Source: Flaccisagitta enflata (taxonomy: Eukaryota; Chaetognatha; Sagittoidea; Aphragmophora). From it: DNA of 64,000 nt. The DNA lies in the NCBI GenBank assembly GCA_965153355.1, contig OZ231127.1, positions 9,052,001-9,116,000 on the forward strand. The letters are read 5' to 3'. Positions within the stretch are counted from its first letter, which is position 1. Each line of letters starts with the position of its first letter. The position numbers and the translations under genes were made by a program. This document shows positions 46,445 to 59,211 of this stretch, piece by piece. Below the pieces are notes generated by a model, which worked only from the letters and a program-made list of their open reading frames with translations, was not told the DNA's origin and ran no database searches.

Positions 46445-46875
46445 AAGGAACCATCAGAAAAAATCTTTCTTGAGGCCTTTTTTGAAAAAAATTGAAAAAT
46501 GCAAGATTTTTAGCATTATTTCAAAAGGAACAATTTTTAGGTTGATTTGACCTATTTTGACAACATATTTATTCATTAAAATTACAAAGATTAACAGTAG
46601 GTCCCACTGTATAGTTTCATAAATGAAAATTCATATTTTACACCACCGTTATGGTATGTGGTGGCTTTAAAATGAAAATTTTATTTCTTATGAAAACTAT
46701 ATAATGCGACCTATCAAATAAAAAGGAATTTCATCAGTTATCATTATGCCTGTGTGAATAGGTCAGAGCAACCTGAAAAAATGAAAATACATATGAAATG
46801 AAAACTAAAAATATTGAATTATTCATTTTTTTCAAGCGCCTTCAGGAAAGATTTTCTACTTGATAGTCCTTGGTT
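46445..46875. mobile_element. Fold-back element related to 35001-35640
   Basis: Outer arms AAATCTTTCTTGAGGCC and the complement of GCGCCTTCAGGAAAGATTT, and inner arms around GCGACCTATCAAAT and GTAGGTCCCACT with AAAATGAAAATTTTATTTC at the centre, as in the 35-kb element. Confidence 0.7.
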
Positions 46876-47104
46876 TGTATACTCATGAACTCTGCAAAAA
46901 TGCAAAAAACTGCATAGTAATATCATTCTTATCTCAAGCCTTATGTGGGACAGTGGTGCAACAGTATCCTCATTACCAACAACATCCGCAAGACCAGCAA
47001 AATCCTCAAAGCCAGCATAGTACTTTAGTCCATCTAAGTTGTCAAGATAAGCTATATGCATGAAAGTCAGTGGAACTTTTAAAAAGAACCAAAGTTTTTG
47101 AAGA

Positions 47105-47231
47105 TTTTTAGTCGCGTGCACGCGACACTCCACAGCCCGCTCTGTCCGTCTGTCGGTCGGTGACAGTTTGCTTTTTTTCGCCGCCCCTGCCCACCCGCAC
47201 GCGACTAAGGTAGCCGTGTATCCGGCCTTCT
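47105..47231 (-). repeat. Family G element (GTCGCGTGC subtype), most compact complete copy, 127 bp
   Basis: Minus-strand order: AAGGCCGGATACACGGCTACCTTAGTCGCGTGCGGGTGGGCAGGGGCGG, short CACCGACCGACAG core, GAGTGTCGCGTGCACGCGACTAAAAA. The perfect palindrome GTCGCGTGCACGCGAC forms the 3' hairpin. Confidence 0.92.
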
Positions 47232-48029
47232 TTAAAGAGCTTTCATTCTAGACCGACCCCAGGTTTATATCTCAAATGGTTTAGAAGGTGTTAAAGTGAA
47301 TGACCATTTTGCTGAAATGTTTCAACGGCATCGCAAAAACGAAATTAAAAAAAAAAAAAAAACATTTAGCAATAGGTTCGTTCAAAATTCGTCTAAAATC
47401 TTTATGGGTTATTTCCATGGATGTAGGGGAGCTCTGAAGTTTGCCACGTCCACTTAGTATTTCAAGACCGAGTGAGGTTCAAGTCCGACTTATGTAAAAA
47501 CTGAAAACTATGAAAAGAAATGTAATTTACCTACTTTTTGCATCATTCTTGAATGAAAATCCTCCATCTAAAGGTTTTTTTACAATATTCTAAACAAACT
47601 CAGTTTAATTTTTCTCTTTATAGGCTATTTTTCAAAGAAATTCTTATTTTTTCAACCTTGAATCCCTTCTAATTCAAGACCGACTTGCTTTTCAAGCCCG
47701 ACTTTTACCACGTCCATAGACGTGGTGGACGTGGCGTCCCCTACGTCCATGGTTATTTCTGATTTTAATGGCTACATCTTTACCCTACCGTTTTTTAGCA
47801 CTGCAGCACTGCCCCTGCCCAATCGCGACTTTTGTCCTGCGTTGGGCTTGTTCGTCGACCCCACCAACATTTTAACTTAAATCACTACAATATCATCAAC
47901 CACATCACGCCTTTTCACCACATCACATATCAATCATACCATGCGTCGTGTCTCAAACTACCTCAACCCTTAAAACTACATCAACTATCTCGATCATATT
48001 GGTTAAGATCACATCAACCATAATAACCA

Positions 48030-48390
48030 CATCAACTTCATCATCATATAAACCACATCAACCACATAAATCACATCAACCACATCCACCACACAAAGCA
48101 CATTAACAACATCAACCACATCAATCACATCAGCTACATCAATCAAATCAGCTACATCAACCACATCAACCACATCAACCACATCCAACACATTAACCAC
48201 ATCAACCACATCAACCACATCAACCACATCAACTACATCAACTACATCAACCACGTCAACCACATCATCCACATCAACCACATCAACCACACCAATCAGA
48301 GCAATCACATCCACCACATCATCCATATCAACCACATCGACCACATCAACCACATCATGCATCTTGGCTAAAACCACATCAACCGATATT
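48030..48390. repeat. 9-bp minisatellite ACATCAACC
   Basis: About 38 imperfect units; a 128-codon VDVVDVVD frame across it is not a gene. Confidence 0.94.
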
Positions 48391-48462
48391 CTCACATAAA
48401 ACTGCCAACACCGGATATTAATCGCCCTTCATGAATTTGCCGCGTCCAAGCATCTCGTCTTC

Positions 48463-48711
<249 letters not shown>

Positions 48712-49025
48712 GATCTCAGTCTCACTCTTAGTCTCAGTCTCACTCTCAGTCTCTCTCAGTCTTTTCGTTGGTCAGTTGCGGATTTATCGTCATTGGATTT
48801 ATCTAGTCCCGCTTTGGATCACGCATATTAACGATACCAAGTTCATCTGTAATTCTGTTGTTGCTGTCTTCTTCTTTTGTATGCCAAACGCACTGCTTTC
48901 GAAGGGGTATTTGAATGTTCGTTCCTGCTTAAGTATAAGTATCTAATCATGTGAGAGTACCCGCTAATCATTAGCGGCTATTTGTATAGTGACTGCTTAT
49001 CCATTGCATTAGCAGCCCTTTAGGA

Positions 49026-49183
49026 ACAAGGCCGGTTACACGGCCAGCAGTTGCGGACGGGTGGGCAGGGGCGGATATGCGCGTTTTCCCACTTTTCGAC
49101 TCGTGCTGACGGACGGACGGACGGAGCAACGGACCGACGGACGGACAAAGCCTCTTTATAGATTTGCGTGTCCGCAACTAAAA
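49026..49183 (+). repeat. Family G element (GTTGCGGAC subtype), complete
   Basis: AAGGCCGGTTACACGGCCAGCAGTTGCGGACGGGTGGGCAGGGGCGG, GACGGACGG core, AAAGCCTCTTTATAGATTTGCGTGTCCGCAACTAAAAA. Both motif sites carry the GTTGC change together. Confidence 0.92.
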
Positions 49184-49307
49184 AGCATCCGCTGAAGCAC
49201 ACTACCAAAGCATGTGTGGCTAACTGGGGGAGAGTGCTAGCCATCTAAGCAAAAGTATCCACTTTTAAAGCATCTGCTAAAGCATTTGCGGCTTTCAGGG
49301 GGAGAGT

Positions 49308-49414
49308 GCCACGAGGATGTTCATGATCATTGCTTAAGCATTGCTTAGCAACATTTAAGCATTGCTCAAGACTAGCTAAGCAATGCCTAGGCAATACTCG
49401 TGTACATCCTCCAG
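49308..49414. mobile_element. Small fold-back/MITE, copy 1
   Basis: GAGGATGTTCATGATCATTGCTTAAGCATTGCTTAGC and the complement of GCTAAGCAATGCCTAGGCAATACTCGTGTACATCCTC. The core repeats TTAAGCATTGCTCAAG. Confidence 0.8.
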
Positions 49415-49738
49415 GTATTTATGCAAAAGTATCTGCTTTTAATGCATCTGCTAAAGCACATCGCTTAAGCGTTAGCGGCTAATTGAGTGAAAGTTTCTGC
49501 AAAACCGTAAGGATCAGGCAACCATTATATCAGAAGCATCTGCTCTAGCACCCGCTAAAGCATTTCCACTTCATTGAACCAGTAGAAGTACCGGCAGAAC
49601 CAAACATCAACGTAAATGCCACTCAAAAGGAGGCCATTTTCAAACGAAATACTTTCATACATCCTCATCTTCTTTGTTACCATTTTCAAATAGAATACTT
49701 CCTTACATCCTCCTCTACTTTGTTGTCACTCTATTCCA

Positions 49739-49873
49739 GGAGGGTGTTCACGGTCATTGCTTAAGCATTGCTTAGCAACACTTAAGCATTGCTCAAGCAT
49801 TGCTCAAGCATGCTCAAGCATTGCTCAAGACTTGCTAAGCAATGCTTAAGCAATACTCGTGAACATCCTCCAG
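49739..49873. mobile_element. Small fold-back/MITE, copy 2
   Basis: Same ends (GGAGGGTGTTCACGGTCATTGC and the complement of ATACTCGTGAACATCCTCC) with a longer core of CATTGCTCAAG repeats. Surrounding CATCTGCTAAAGCA words suggest older relatives in 49180-49600. Confidence 0.82.
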
Positions 49874-50336
49874 TTCAGGCGGAGGCCTCATGTAAACATA
49901 GAAAACTAATACTTCCATTAATTCTCCTCTCAATTTGTTGACTAAGGCCACTCCTTAGTCCTTACCGAGTCAGGCGAAGACCACTTTTATCTGCCACAGT
50001 TTATCATTTAAGTAGTAAGAGGATGCCTAAAACTTCTACATCGCTAAATACGAAAATTTTTTTCGAAATAGGATTAGTTAAGCACTTCTGAAAGTATATG
50101 TTCAATAAAATATTAACCGAGTTCATTTTCTGTATAGATAAGGCCATGATTATTAAACAGAAACTGGGTCTAAAAAATCGTTTGTTGCGATGAACTTCCT
50201 TCTGAAGCTGTTTAGCTGGGCAGTAATTCTTATGCATATAGACCATGAAAACAAGCGATTGGTAGAAGGTGAGCGCAGCAGAGAAAATATTTTTTGAAAA
50301 CAACCTCAGAAAGTGTTTGGTATATACTGTCATATA

Positions 50337-50998
50337 CCGTGTGAAACTCGCAGATGCAAACATATTAAGACCCCCTTCAGCTCTGAGATGCCATGTATCA
50401 CGGATTTCTCACTGATTGTCTCTTAAAGAGTAAAGATTGACGTTTTTTGTATCAAAATTTCATCAAAATCGGTCAAGTAGTTTAGATTTTACATGCATTT
50501 AAGTGAAAAACAACCTTTCTGCCACTTCTGTTTTTTGATGGGAAAATGGAGGAATGACGTTTTTCCCCATTCCCTCATTTTGCAATATTTTGTGCCAGGG
50601 ACACAAGATTAGTCCTAAGTAAAAGGTGATTTGACAAATTTATGAAACTAAATCTATTTTTTTTTCATACTAGACCATTAACATGTTCCCAAGCTCAAAC
50701 TGTTAAAAAAAGAGAAAAATTTGAAGATGCTCTCTTTCATGATTTTTATTGAAAATTCTGCCATTGAGAGGAAATTAGTTTTTCCTTCAAAGACTTGTAA
50801 AATCTGAACTACTTGACCGATTTTGATGAAATTTTGATACAAAAAACGTCAATCTATGCTCTTCAAAGGACAATCAGTATGAAATCCGAGATATATGGCA
50901 TCTCTGGGTAAAAGCTTAACAGAATCCGGCATCTCAGGCTGATGACCCGGTATGTGTGAAACTCGCAGATGCAAACATATTAGGACCCCCTTCAGCAT
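50337..50998. mobile_element. Fold-back element flanked by a 44-bp direct repeat
   Basis: The arms are inverted: GTATCAAAATTTCATCAAAATCGG (50440s) against the complement of CCGATTTTGATGAAATTTTGATAC (50820s), extending through ATTGACGTTTTTT and out to GAGATGCCAT. Outside both arms is the same direct repeat GTGTGAAACTCGCAGATGCA...CCCCCTTCAGC (50337-50382 and 50953-50998). Confidence 0.82.
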
Positions 50999-50999
50999 G

Positions 51000-52440
51000 T
51001 TCGAAGTTGAGAAGATTTTTGGCAATTTCTATGGATTGCGTTTCTTGATTTTCATCGCTTTTTCCAACGTTTCCTGATCGTCTGAGGTGTGTTCTGGTAT
51101 GCCCCAGCATGTTCACACACAAATATTGCTGAAAAACAAGCAGACACCAGTTAAGTTGTGTATCTCAAACTCATTTTTGCGTGAAGAAAAGACAATTTTT
51201 CAACGATAGATTTCAATAACTTGACAAGTTACGTTCCCGCTTACTAATTTAAGGCAAAAAGGGCTACTTGCAAACATATGTCACATATCAGTTTAAAGTG
51301 CTACTCCCGAGTTGCGAGTCCCAATCAAAGATGTAGCCCCTCTCATAACTACCGCTACCATCTTGCTCAAAAATATCGTCTCATCTTTATGGCTAATTTG
51401 TGACCAAACAACTGTAAAAAACACATTGAAATCAGTGACTATTAGAGAGAGCAAGAAGAAATATTCAAAATGCCACCAAGCAGAGCTCAGTAGCTCGATT
51501 CGTTTAGATTTTAGAGCTGAAAGAGTGAAAAAGTTCATGTCCATAAATGCAAAAAATGAGGAGAAGAATATTGACCTGTTCATTTTAACTTTTTCTAGGC
51601 TTATCATTATAAAATCATTTGAAAATCGGTGACCATTGGAAAGAGCTTTGAAAGATCTGCCAAATGCTTCTTAGCAGATTTTTCTAGTACAAATTGAACA
51701 TGAATAAAAACTAGTGCCGCTGGGAGAGGCTAAAAAGAGGTCTTACCCTGCACATTTCATGAATGTTAGAATTTTCTTTGTTTTGTATTTTTCTTATTTC
51801 TTTCTATTAAGCTAAGAGTGAAAAGGATTTTAGATGAATTGCCCTGAAAGACGACGACTTCCTTCTTCTTTCTAACATCACTTGTTGATGTTTAAGATAA
51901 CCGCTTTCTTCTTATTCAATAACAGAGAATGTTTTGAATGAAAATTAGACAAGGGAAAGGCGGCGAAATCAAAAGTTCTGAATGTATACATAGGTAAGAA
52001 AGTGATCAAAGAAAAAACTGCTGGAAAGTTAGAAAAACTGATTCTACAAAATTGATTATGAATGATTTTGTTTTACTGACACGATATTTTTGGGCAAGAT
52101 GGAATTGACCTTATCATCTGGAAAGAGCAAAACTAAAGAAAATAGCATCAAGGCATCTTTTTAGTTTTTTCCACTGAGATGGAATGGAATGGAAGCCAGC
52201 GTTTGCCGCCACATTTTTACTCAATTTAGTCTCCTTCTTTTCCCTCTCTTTCTCACGCTTTCTCCTTTTCATTGCGTCTGAAATTTCTTTTTAACACGTT
52301 TACCAAGTTTTCTCCTTTTTCCCACAACATGCACTTCTACTTGACTTTCTATCATTTGATCGGTCGGTTTGCCATTCTATAGATTATTGGGGTTGCTGTT
52401 TTGTCTTTGACATATCACTGTCCCTGCCCATACACCCAAA
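51000..52440. other. AT-rich non-coding stretch
   Basis: No supported gene. Confidence 0.4.
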
Positions 52441-52537
52441 CTCTTTTTAAGTCGCCGCGCCGACTCGCGGCTCTATTAGTGGCTTTGTCCGTTCGTTGGA
52501 CTGTCAATCCATCGGTCCGTAGGTTCATCGTTTCAAC

Positions 52538-52709
52538 AAGGCCAGATACACGGCCAATACCAGTCGCGGACGGGTGGGCAGGGGCGGAAATGCGTGTTTT
52601 CCCACTTTCCGACTCGATCACCACGGACCAACCAATCGACCGACCAACCAACCAACCGACGGACGGACGGACAAAGCCTCTTATAGAGTCGCTAGTCCGC
52701 GACTAAAAA
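52538..52709 (+). repeat. Family G element (GTCGCGGAC subtype), complete
   Basis: AAGGCCAGATACACGGCCAATACCAGTCGCGGACGGGTGGGCAGGGGCGG, GACCGACCAACC and GACGGACGG core, AAAGCCTCTTATAGAGTCGCTAGTCCGCGACTAAAAA. A reversed 3' fragment (TTTTTAAGTCGCCGCGCCGACTCGCGG...) lies at 52447-52530. Confidence 0.9.
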
Positions 52710-52829
52710 GTGTAAAACGCGCATTTGAGCCCCTACCCCCCTCATGTCTCAAAACAGCCCAACCTTTACCTCCTCACCCATTCCCCAATCTCCCCCCTAA
52801 CTCCTCAAACACCTCACGACATGAGTGCT

Positions 52830-53640
52830 CTTTACTCCTCCTTACTCCTCACTCCTCATTACTCCTTACTCCGTATTCCTCACCCCTCATTCTTCATTAC
52901 TCCTAACTAATTCCCCATCTCCTTAAGCACCTCATGACATAACTTCTTACTCCTCTCTCCTTGTATCTCCTCACTCCTCATTCCTCACTCCTCCTTCGTC
53001 CCCACTCCTCACCCTCGTTACTCCTCACTCCTCACTCCTCGTTTGTCCCCACTCCTCACCCTTGTTACTCCTCATTCCTTTCTCCTCACTCCTCACTCCT
53101 CGTTACTCCCCACTCCTCACCCTAGTTTCTCCCAACTAATTCTCCATCTTCTCAAGCACCTCACGACAAAACTTCTTACCCCTTCTTACTCCTCACTCCT
53201 CCTTACTCCTCACTCTTTACTCCTCGTTAATCTCCACTCCACAACCTCATTACTCCACACCCTGGTTACTCCTCACTCCTCACTCCTCGTTACTGCCCAC
53301 TCCACACCCTCATTACTCCTCACTCCTTGTTACTACCCACTCCTTACTCCTTGTTACTGCCCACTCCACACCCTCATTACTCCTCACTCCTCGTTACTCC
53401 CCACTCCTCACTCCTCACTACTCATTGGTGCCCACTCTGCACCCTCATTACTCCACACCCTCATTACTCCTCACTCCTCACTCATCATTACTCCTCACTC
53501 CACACCCTCATTACTCCTCACTCCTCGTTACTGCCCACTCCCCACTCCACACCCTCATTACTCCTCACTCCTCACTCCTTGTTACACCCCACTCCACACC
53601 CTCATTACTAGAGTTTACCCTTCTGCATCTGCTTCCCGTA
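52830..53640. repeat. ACTCCTC minisatellite array, 5' block
   Basis: Imperfect ACTCCTC/TTACTCC units, becoming a roughly 35-50-bp higher-order repeat (CCACTCCACACCCTCATTACTCCTCACTCCTCGTTACTG). Frames of up to 200 codons (Ser/Leu/Thr/His/Pro) are repeat translations. Confidence 0.92.
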
Positions 53641-53894
53641 CCTAATTGCAGATCTAGCTATTGAAACTTAAAAACATTTTTAGCATCAAAATGAGTTTTG
53701 AGAAAGAGTTTTTTTGAAAACTTGCGAAAAAAACATCTTAGTAAATTTCATATTCAGAATTGAAAATAATTATAAATTTTCATAAGAGGGTGAATGAAAA
53801 AAAGTGGAAGGGGGAAAGAGAAAGGGAGAAGATTAGATGATAGTCAAAGTAAGTATTAACATAATTTTTAAGCAAGAGTGGCTGGGTAAGGCAT

Positions 53895-53896
<2 letters not shown>

Positions 53897-53948
<52 letters not shown>
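53897..53948. repeat. (GA)n microsatellite
   Basis: About 25 pure units. Confidence 0.95.
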
Positions 53949-53950
<2 letters not shown>

Positions 53951-54033
53951 AAATAAGCAAAGAAAAACAAGGAGAAAAGAAAGACAAAGGAAAAAACAAG
54001 AGAAAGAAGAAATAAAAGTGGGAAGAAAACAAA

Positions 54034-54236
54034 TAAGGCCGGATACGGCTGCCTAGTCGCGTGCGGGTGGGCAGGAGCAGTGCTGGAAAAGGTGCTGGGT
54101 CATCTGGGCCAGGCTGTGCTCAAAAACAAAACGCGAAAAGTGTTAAAAGGGAATCGACCGACCAGCCAAAGGATTAACCGACTGACCGGAGGACCAATGG
54201 ACCGAGGTGTAGAGTCGCGTAGCAAGCGACTAAAAA
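54034..54236 (+). repeat. Family G element (GTCGCGTGC subtype)
   Basis: AAGGCCGGATACGGCTGCCTAGTCGCGTGCGGGTGGGCAGGAGCAG, core CGACCGACCAGCC and CTGACCGGAGG, GAGTCGCGTAGCAAGCGACTAAAAA. Confidence 0.88.
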
Positions 54237-54358
54237 AGAATGAATGAGAAAAAAACCGTAACTAATAGAGAAAGACCAAAAATTCTTTGTGAATGTAGTG
54301 TATATTCAAGATTTGATCTTTAACTATTAAACAAAATCCAGTTTCAATCTCTAAACCC

Positions 54359-55404
54359 CTGAGGCGGATCAACAAGGTGCGGGGCCCTATGCTTAACCAA
54401 GGGTTGTTCTTTTTTATTTCTTAAATGGAATTGAATCGCTTGAAAATCCTTTTTTAAGAACTCATTCAGATTTTTTTTCTCATTTCATTCATACATCGAT
54501 TTATCAGTTCATACATTCACAAAGGAGAATTATAAACTTCCTAACTTAAAAGATTATCCATTTCAGATTTATTCTGTGTTTTGCATTCATTCTTTGCTGG
54601 ATGAATGCTCATATCCTAGTGGGATTGCTTTTATTAAGTATGTTTGTATCATTGCAAGATATAATCAAGTGTGACTACAAAAGTGAGGTTGAAATCCGGG
54701 CACGCTTATCCTCTGTCAGGCACACTGTAATTGTGAGGAGCGTGCCCGGTGTGCACGCTCAACAGAATTACTAAGTTAAGGCCTGTTCATAACTTCTTCA
54801 AGATTAGCCCAATCTGGTTCCTGAAGCTCCAACTGTTTAAAACTGGCAAAAAAAAAAAGAGTAAAGTCTATCATTTCAAAGATAAGAAATGAAATGCAGT
54901 TTCTTCTTAGAAACTCTAAGCTTCTAGATAAGCTATAGATTTGACAAGAAAACAAATTGATCCAAATTTTTAAAAATCTACAAGATGGGTGCAATCTGGT
55001 TTCTGTAGCTTTCTTAGTTTAGAAATGGCATGTAAAAAAAAATTGGGACCGCTTTAACCTTTTATTAATTTTTTTTTTCTTTTTGTCACGAACAAAATTC
55101 TTTGGTCTTATTTCCTCTTTTCTGTTTTTCTTTCTTTATTCTTTCTCTTTCTTTCTTTCTTTCATTCTTTCTTTCTTTCTTTCTTTCTTTCTTCTTTCAT
55201 TCTTTCTTTTTTTCTTTCTTTCTTGCATTCTTTTTTCATTCTTTCTAGCATTCTTTCTTTCTTTCTTTCTCTTCTTTCTTTCTTTCTTTTTTTCTTTCTT
55301 TTTCATAGGAAGGGGGGGGCTGCAAGCACGGGGCCCCCCTAAGGTGCCCGCGGTGCGGGGCCCTATGCTTAAGCATTCAAAGAGTATATGTTGATCCGCC
55401 TCAG
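54359..55404. mobile_element. Element with 16-bp TIRs CTGAGGCGGATCAACA
   Basis: CTGAGGCGGATCAACA at 54359-54374 and its exact complement at 55389-55404. Near both ends, in direct order, is GGTGCGGGGCCCTATGCTTAA. The inside holds AT-rich sequence and a (TTTC)n tract (55130-55300). No transposase seen. Confidence 0.75.
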
Positions 55405-55609
55405 CTAAACCCTTTACACATAGAGATATAAAACTTTAAAATACATAAAACTTTAAAAAACTTAGGGTTTTCCTTATAAAACTTAAAAAACCTAATAGCA
55501 GATATTTGGAAAAACCTTCTGCAAATAAAAAACGCATTTGCAGATTTTACAAATTATCTGTCTGCAAAACGTGACGCCTTCATCCTTGTTGAAACCCCAA
55601 ACTCCAAAA

Positions 55610-56125
55610 TGAGTCATTACTCCTCACTCCTCATTGCTCCCCACTCCTCACTCCTCACTCCTCAGATACCCACTCCATAGCCTCATTACTCCTCACTCCA
55701 CACCCTCATTACTCTTCACTCCTTGTTACTCCTTAATCCACACCCTCATTACTCCTCACTCCTTGTTACTGCTCACTCCTCACTCCTTGTTACTCCTCAC
55801 TCCTTGTTACTCCTCACTCTTCACTCCTCGTTACTCCTCACTCCTCACTCCTTGTTACTCCCCACTCCACACCCTCATTACTCCTCACTCCTCGTTACTC
55901 CCCACTCCACACCCTCATTACTCCTCACTCCTTGCTACTCCCCACTCCACACTCTCATTACTCCTCACTCCACACCCTCATTACTCCTCACTCCTCGTTA
56001 CTTTCCACTCCACACCCTCATTACTCCTAACTCCTTGTTGCTCCCCACTCCACATCCTCATTACTCCTCACTCCTTGTTACTCCCCACTCCACATCCTCA
56101 TTACTCCTCACTCCAGTCTTTCTCC
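55610..56125. repeat. ACTCCTC minisatellite array, 3' block
   Basis: Same higher-order repeat as 52830-53640, resuming after 2 kb that contain a (GA)n, a family G copy and the 54359-55404 element. The two blocks are probably one array split by insertions. Confidence 0.9.
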
Positions 56126-56129
56126 CTTC

Positions 56130-57510
56130 TTCCGTTTTTCATGACGGGCTTTTCCTTTGGGCGCCGGTTTCTCGTTCCAAAACCGACTGACTGTCTGGCG
56201 GGGAGTCTATCTTTCTGACTTTACTGTCTGTCTGGCGGCGAGTCAGTAGTAAGGAAAATTGTGATAAGTGGATGTTATCCTATAGCGGTCAAACTCATGA
56301 GGCTGTGAAAACGTGGAGAAATACCCTCTACTATTACCATTTCTTAACAAAGAAATAACTACGAGCTAGCTAAAGATGACCGCTCCTGCCCAAAGTCTCC
56401 TGCCCATAATCTAGTGGTCAAGCCTTTTGCAAGGCCAATAAGGAGGAGGAGGAGGAGGAGCTCCGGCCAATTTGCAAAAGTAGGAAACGCGCAACGAGTT
56501 GCAGAGGATTTGCAGAATGGTAGGATTTGTAAGCCTCAAAATCTCTACTCGAGTTGAACCTCGAGAGAGAGAGAGCAAATTTGAAAGAGAAAGAAAGGCA
56601 GAGAGTTTCAGCAGAGAGGGAATCCTACGTTTTCGGCGAGGAGGAGCGAAGAAGAAGAAGAAGAGTAGAGAAGAGAGGAGGAGAGAAGAGAATGAATGAA
56701 AGGATTTCTGCTGATGGACTAGCTACAAATACGATTTCGTGAGAGAAGGAAGAAGCAAGGCAATTTTCTACCATTTGAGTTGAAGTTGGAAGGAGGTTAT
56801 GAAAGTAAAGAAAGATATGAAACCTAAAAGCAAAGTGAAGAAACCAAGAAGGGAATATAGAAAAACCTTTGAGGGAAGTATGAAGAAAAAGGAAGAAGCA
56901 GGAAAAATGATGGTAGAAGTAGAATACTATCAATGTTCAAAAATGGTTTTCTTGGGTAGAAATTAAGAGGCTTTTATGAATGTCCAAAATGAGAAGCAAT
57001 AAAACCAGTAAGGAGAATACAAGAGTTAAGTGGAAATGCTTTTGAGGTTTTCTATAGGCTAAATAGAGGTTTTATCATGACAGGTTTTGGATTGGCTAAA
57101 AATTAGGCTTTGCATGGTGGAGAGATGGAAACTGCATGGTAAATAAGGCTTTTACATGGTAGAAATAAGGTTTTATATGGTAGAAATTTGGTTTTAGATG
57201 GTGGAAATTTGGTTTTAGTTGGTGGAAAATTGGTTTTTGAGGTAGAAATTAGGTTTTATGTAGTACCTGATAGGAAAAAGTGAAAATTTTTTTTCACGAA
57301 AAATAAGAATTAAGAATAGGAAATGAAAGAAGAAGATTTTGAAATGGTTGAAATAAAAATAAGAGAGGTAGGGATTTGAGACAAAGGTATGAGATAGCAA
57401 TTTGAAAAAAAGGTGGTAGGGATTTGAGGTTTGACAATGACTATGTGAAAAGGTAGATGTAGACTGTAGGATTAAAGAGGTCGTGATGTGAAAGGTCTAG
57501 AGTTGTAGTG
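56130..57510. other. Non-coding stretch
   Basis: No supported gene. 57040-57260 holds a loose repeat of GGTTTTA.ATGGT.GAAATT. Confidence 0.4.
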
Positions 57511-57514
57511 ACAG

Positions 57515-57605
57515 GTGACAAATGACAGATGATTGACAGATGACTGATGACAGATGGTATGCAGTGACAGATGACAGATGACAGATGACAGATGACAAAT
57601 GAGGA
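57515..57605. repeat. 7-bp minisatellite GACAGAT
   Basis: About ten units of TGACAGA/TGACAGAT. Confidence 0.9.
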
Positions 57606-58074
57606 GGAGGAGTTAAGGATGAATATTGGGCGCGTGAAAAGGAGGAAGAGAAGTGACGCGTGAATGCGGAAGAGGAAGAAGAAAAACCCATAATAGAAAG
57701 AAATAGGAAAAGGAAGAGAAGAAAGAAATAGGGAAAGGAGAAAGAAAAAAAATCACTGTCATAATTGAGGAAAGGGAAAGTAGAGAAAAAGGAGGAGAAA
57801 TGAGGAGGATAAAGGAGGAAGAGAAGCAAAATAAAGGAAAGATATGGAGGTGGAAGAGGAAGATAAAATAATTGAAATATATAATAGGAAACTTTTAGAA
57901 ATTTTCATTAGAATCATGGATGAAAGTTAAAAGCAATTTTATTCGAGTAAATGCCATAAATATCCACCTGGTAGCCTCCTGATTTGTATGGGAGCCTCAG
58001 CTTGTGGTCAGCAATAGATAAATACTCGAAATAATAATTTTTCTTAGAATTTTAAACCCAGCCTTAGGATTTCC

Positions 58075-58680
58075 TACTATTTTGGATTTTTTGAAAATTG
58101 ATTTGAAGTTTTCTAAATTCAGTAGTAGGACCCTCTACTTTTACCAAAATTTTAAAATGAAGTTTTATTATGAAGGTTTCCTAAAACCTGGCTAAGGACC
58201 CTCTACTTTTACTGAAATTTTAAAATGAAGTTTTTATTATGAAGGTTTCCTAAAACCAGGCTAAGGACCTTCTACTTTTACGATTTTTAAAGTTGTTTTA
58301 AAGTTGCTTAAAAAATTGCTTTAAAGTTTCCCAAACCCAGCTGCTGGACCCTCTACTCTTACAATTTTTAAAGTTGTTTTAAAGTTGCTTAAAAGTTGCT
58401 TTAAAGTTTCCCAAACCCAGCTGATGGACCCCCTACTTTTACGATTTTTAAAGTTGCTTTAAGTTGCTTAAAAAATTGCTTTAAAGTTTTCCAAACCCAG
58501 CTGCTGGACCCTCTACTTTTACGATTTTTAAAGTTAATTTAAAGTTGCTTAAAAGTTGCTTTAAAGCTTCCCAAACCCAGCTGCTGGACCCTCTACTTTT
58601 ACGATTTTAAAGTTGCTTTAAAGTTGGTTTAAAGTTTCCCAAAACTAGTGGATAGACCTACTACTTGTAAGATTTGTGGG
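58075..58680. repeat. Tandem array, unit 68-81 bp, about eight copies
   Basis: Anchor GGACCCTCTACTTTTACGAT recurs at about 58129, 58197, 58265, 58346, 58426, 58505, 58585 and 58647, with AAAGTTGCTTTAAAGTTTCCCAAACCCAGCTGCT between. Upstream of the gene cluster; non-coding. Confidence 0.9.
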
Positions 58681-58941
58681 TGTGAGTTAATGGATATAGG
58701 ACTCCTGCAAGCAGCATTATTGATGTACACAAGGAGGAAAAGTATTTAGCCACAAATACAGTTATAAACTATGTTTAAGCCTTAGGGTTGTATAAGGGTT
58801 ACCTTTAGGGTAACAAGGCAGTTGGCCTTCATAAATAGATAGGCAGTTCGGTTTGGAAGAAGATAGATCAACAAGCAACAAGGACAACACCTATAAGTAG
58901 TGTGTGAGAGTTACATGATGACTTAGAATAAGTAAGAATCC

Positions 58942-59211
58942 AAATTTGATGCAGCAATTATAATGCTATAATCCTACAAGTTTTAATTAAGCTTTGATTG
59001 AATCTATTGTACATTTTTAAGTTATGAAATGTGATGTTTTAAGACTTCAATTATGTGATTAAATGTTTGAATTAGGTTGATAAACAATGTTATGAAGATA
59101 TGAAATCAAAACTTGCCTAGACACACTTGTTTTGGTTTTATCCCAAGCGAGGGTCAAAAGCAAAAGATTATCATCTAAAAGGCCATAAAGAAGAATTTAA
59201 ACCAACTTCAG
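58942..59211. repeat. Long direct repeat R1 upstream of the first acidic-protein gene
   Basis: 270 bp, from AAATTTGATGCAGC to AACTTCAG, about 92 percent identical to 62244-62511. It ends in a splice-acceptor-like CAACTTCAG directly before coding-type sequence. Confidence 0.9.

Noticed and set aside
48009-48395. Val-Asp-Val repeat protein (VDVVDVVD)
   Set aside because: Translation of a 9-bp minisatellite; no start or flanking coding sequence.
52830-53640. CRISPR-like direct-repeat array
   Set aside because: The units are contiguous tandem repeats without unique spacers, and the genome is eukaryotic.
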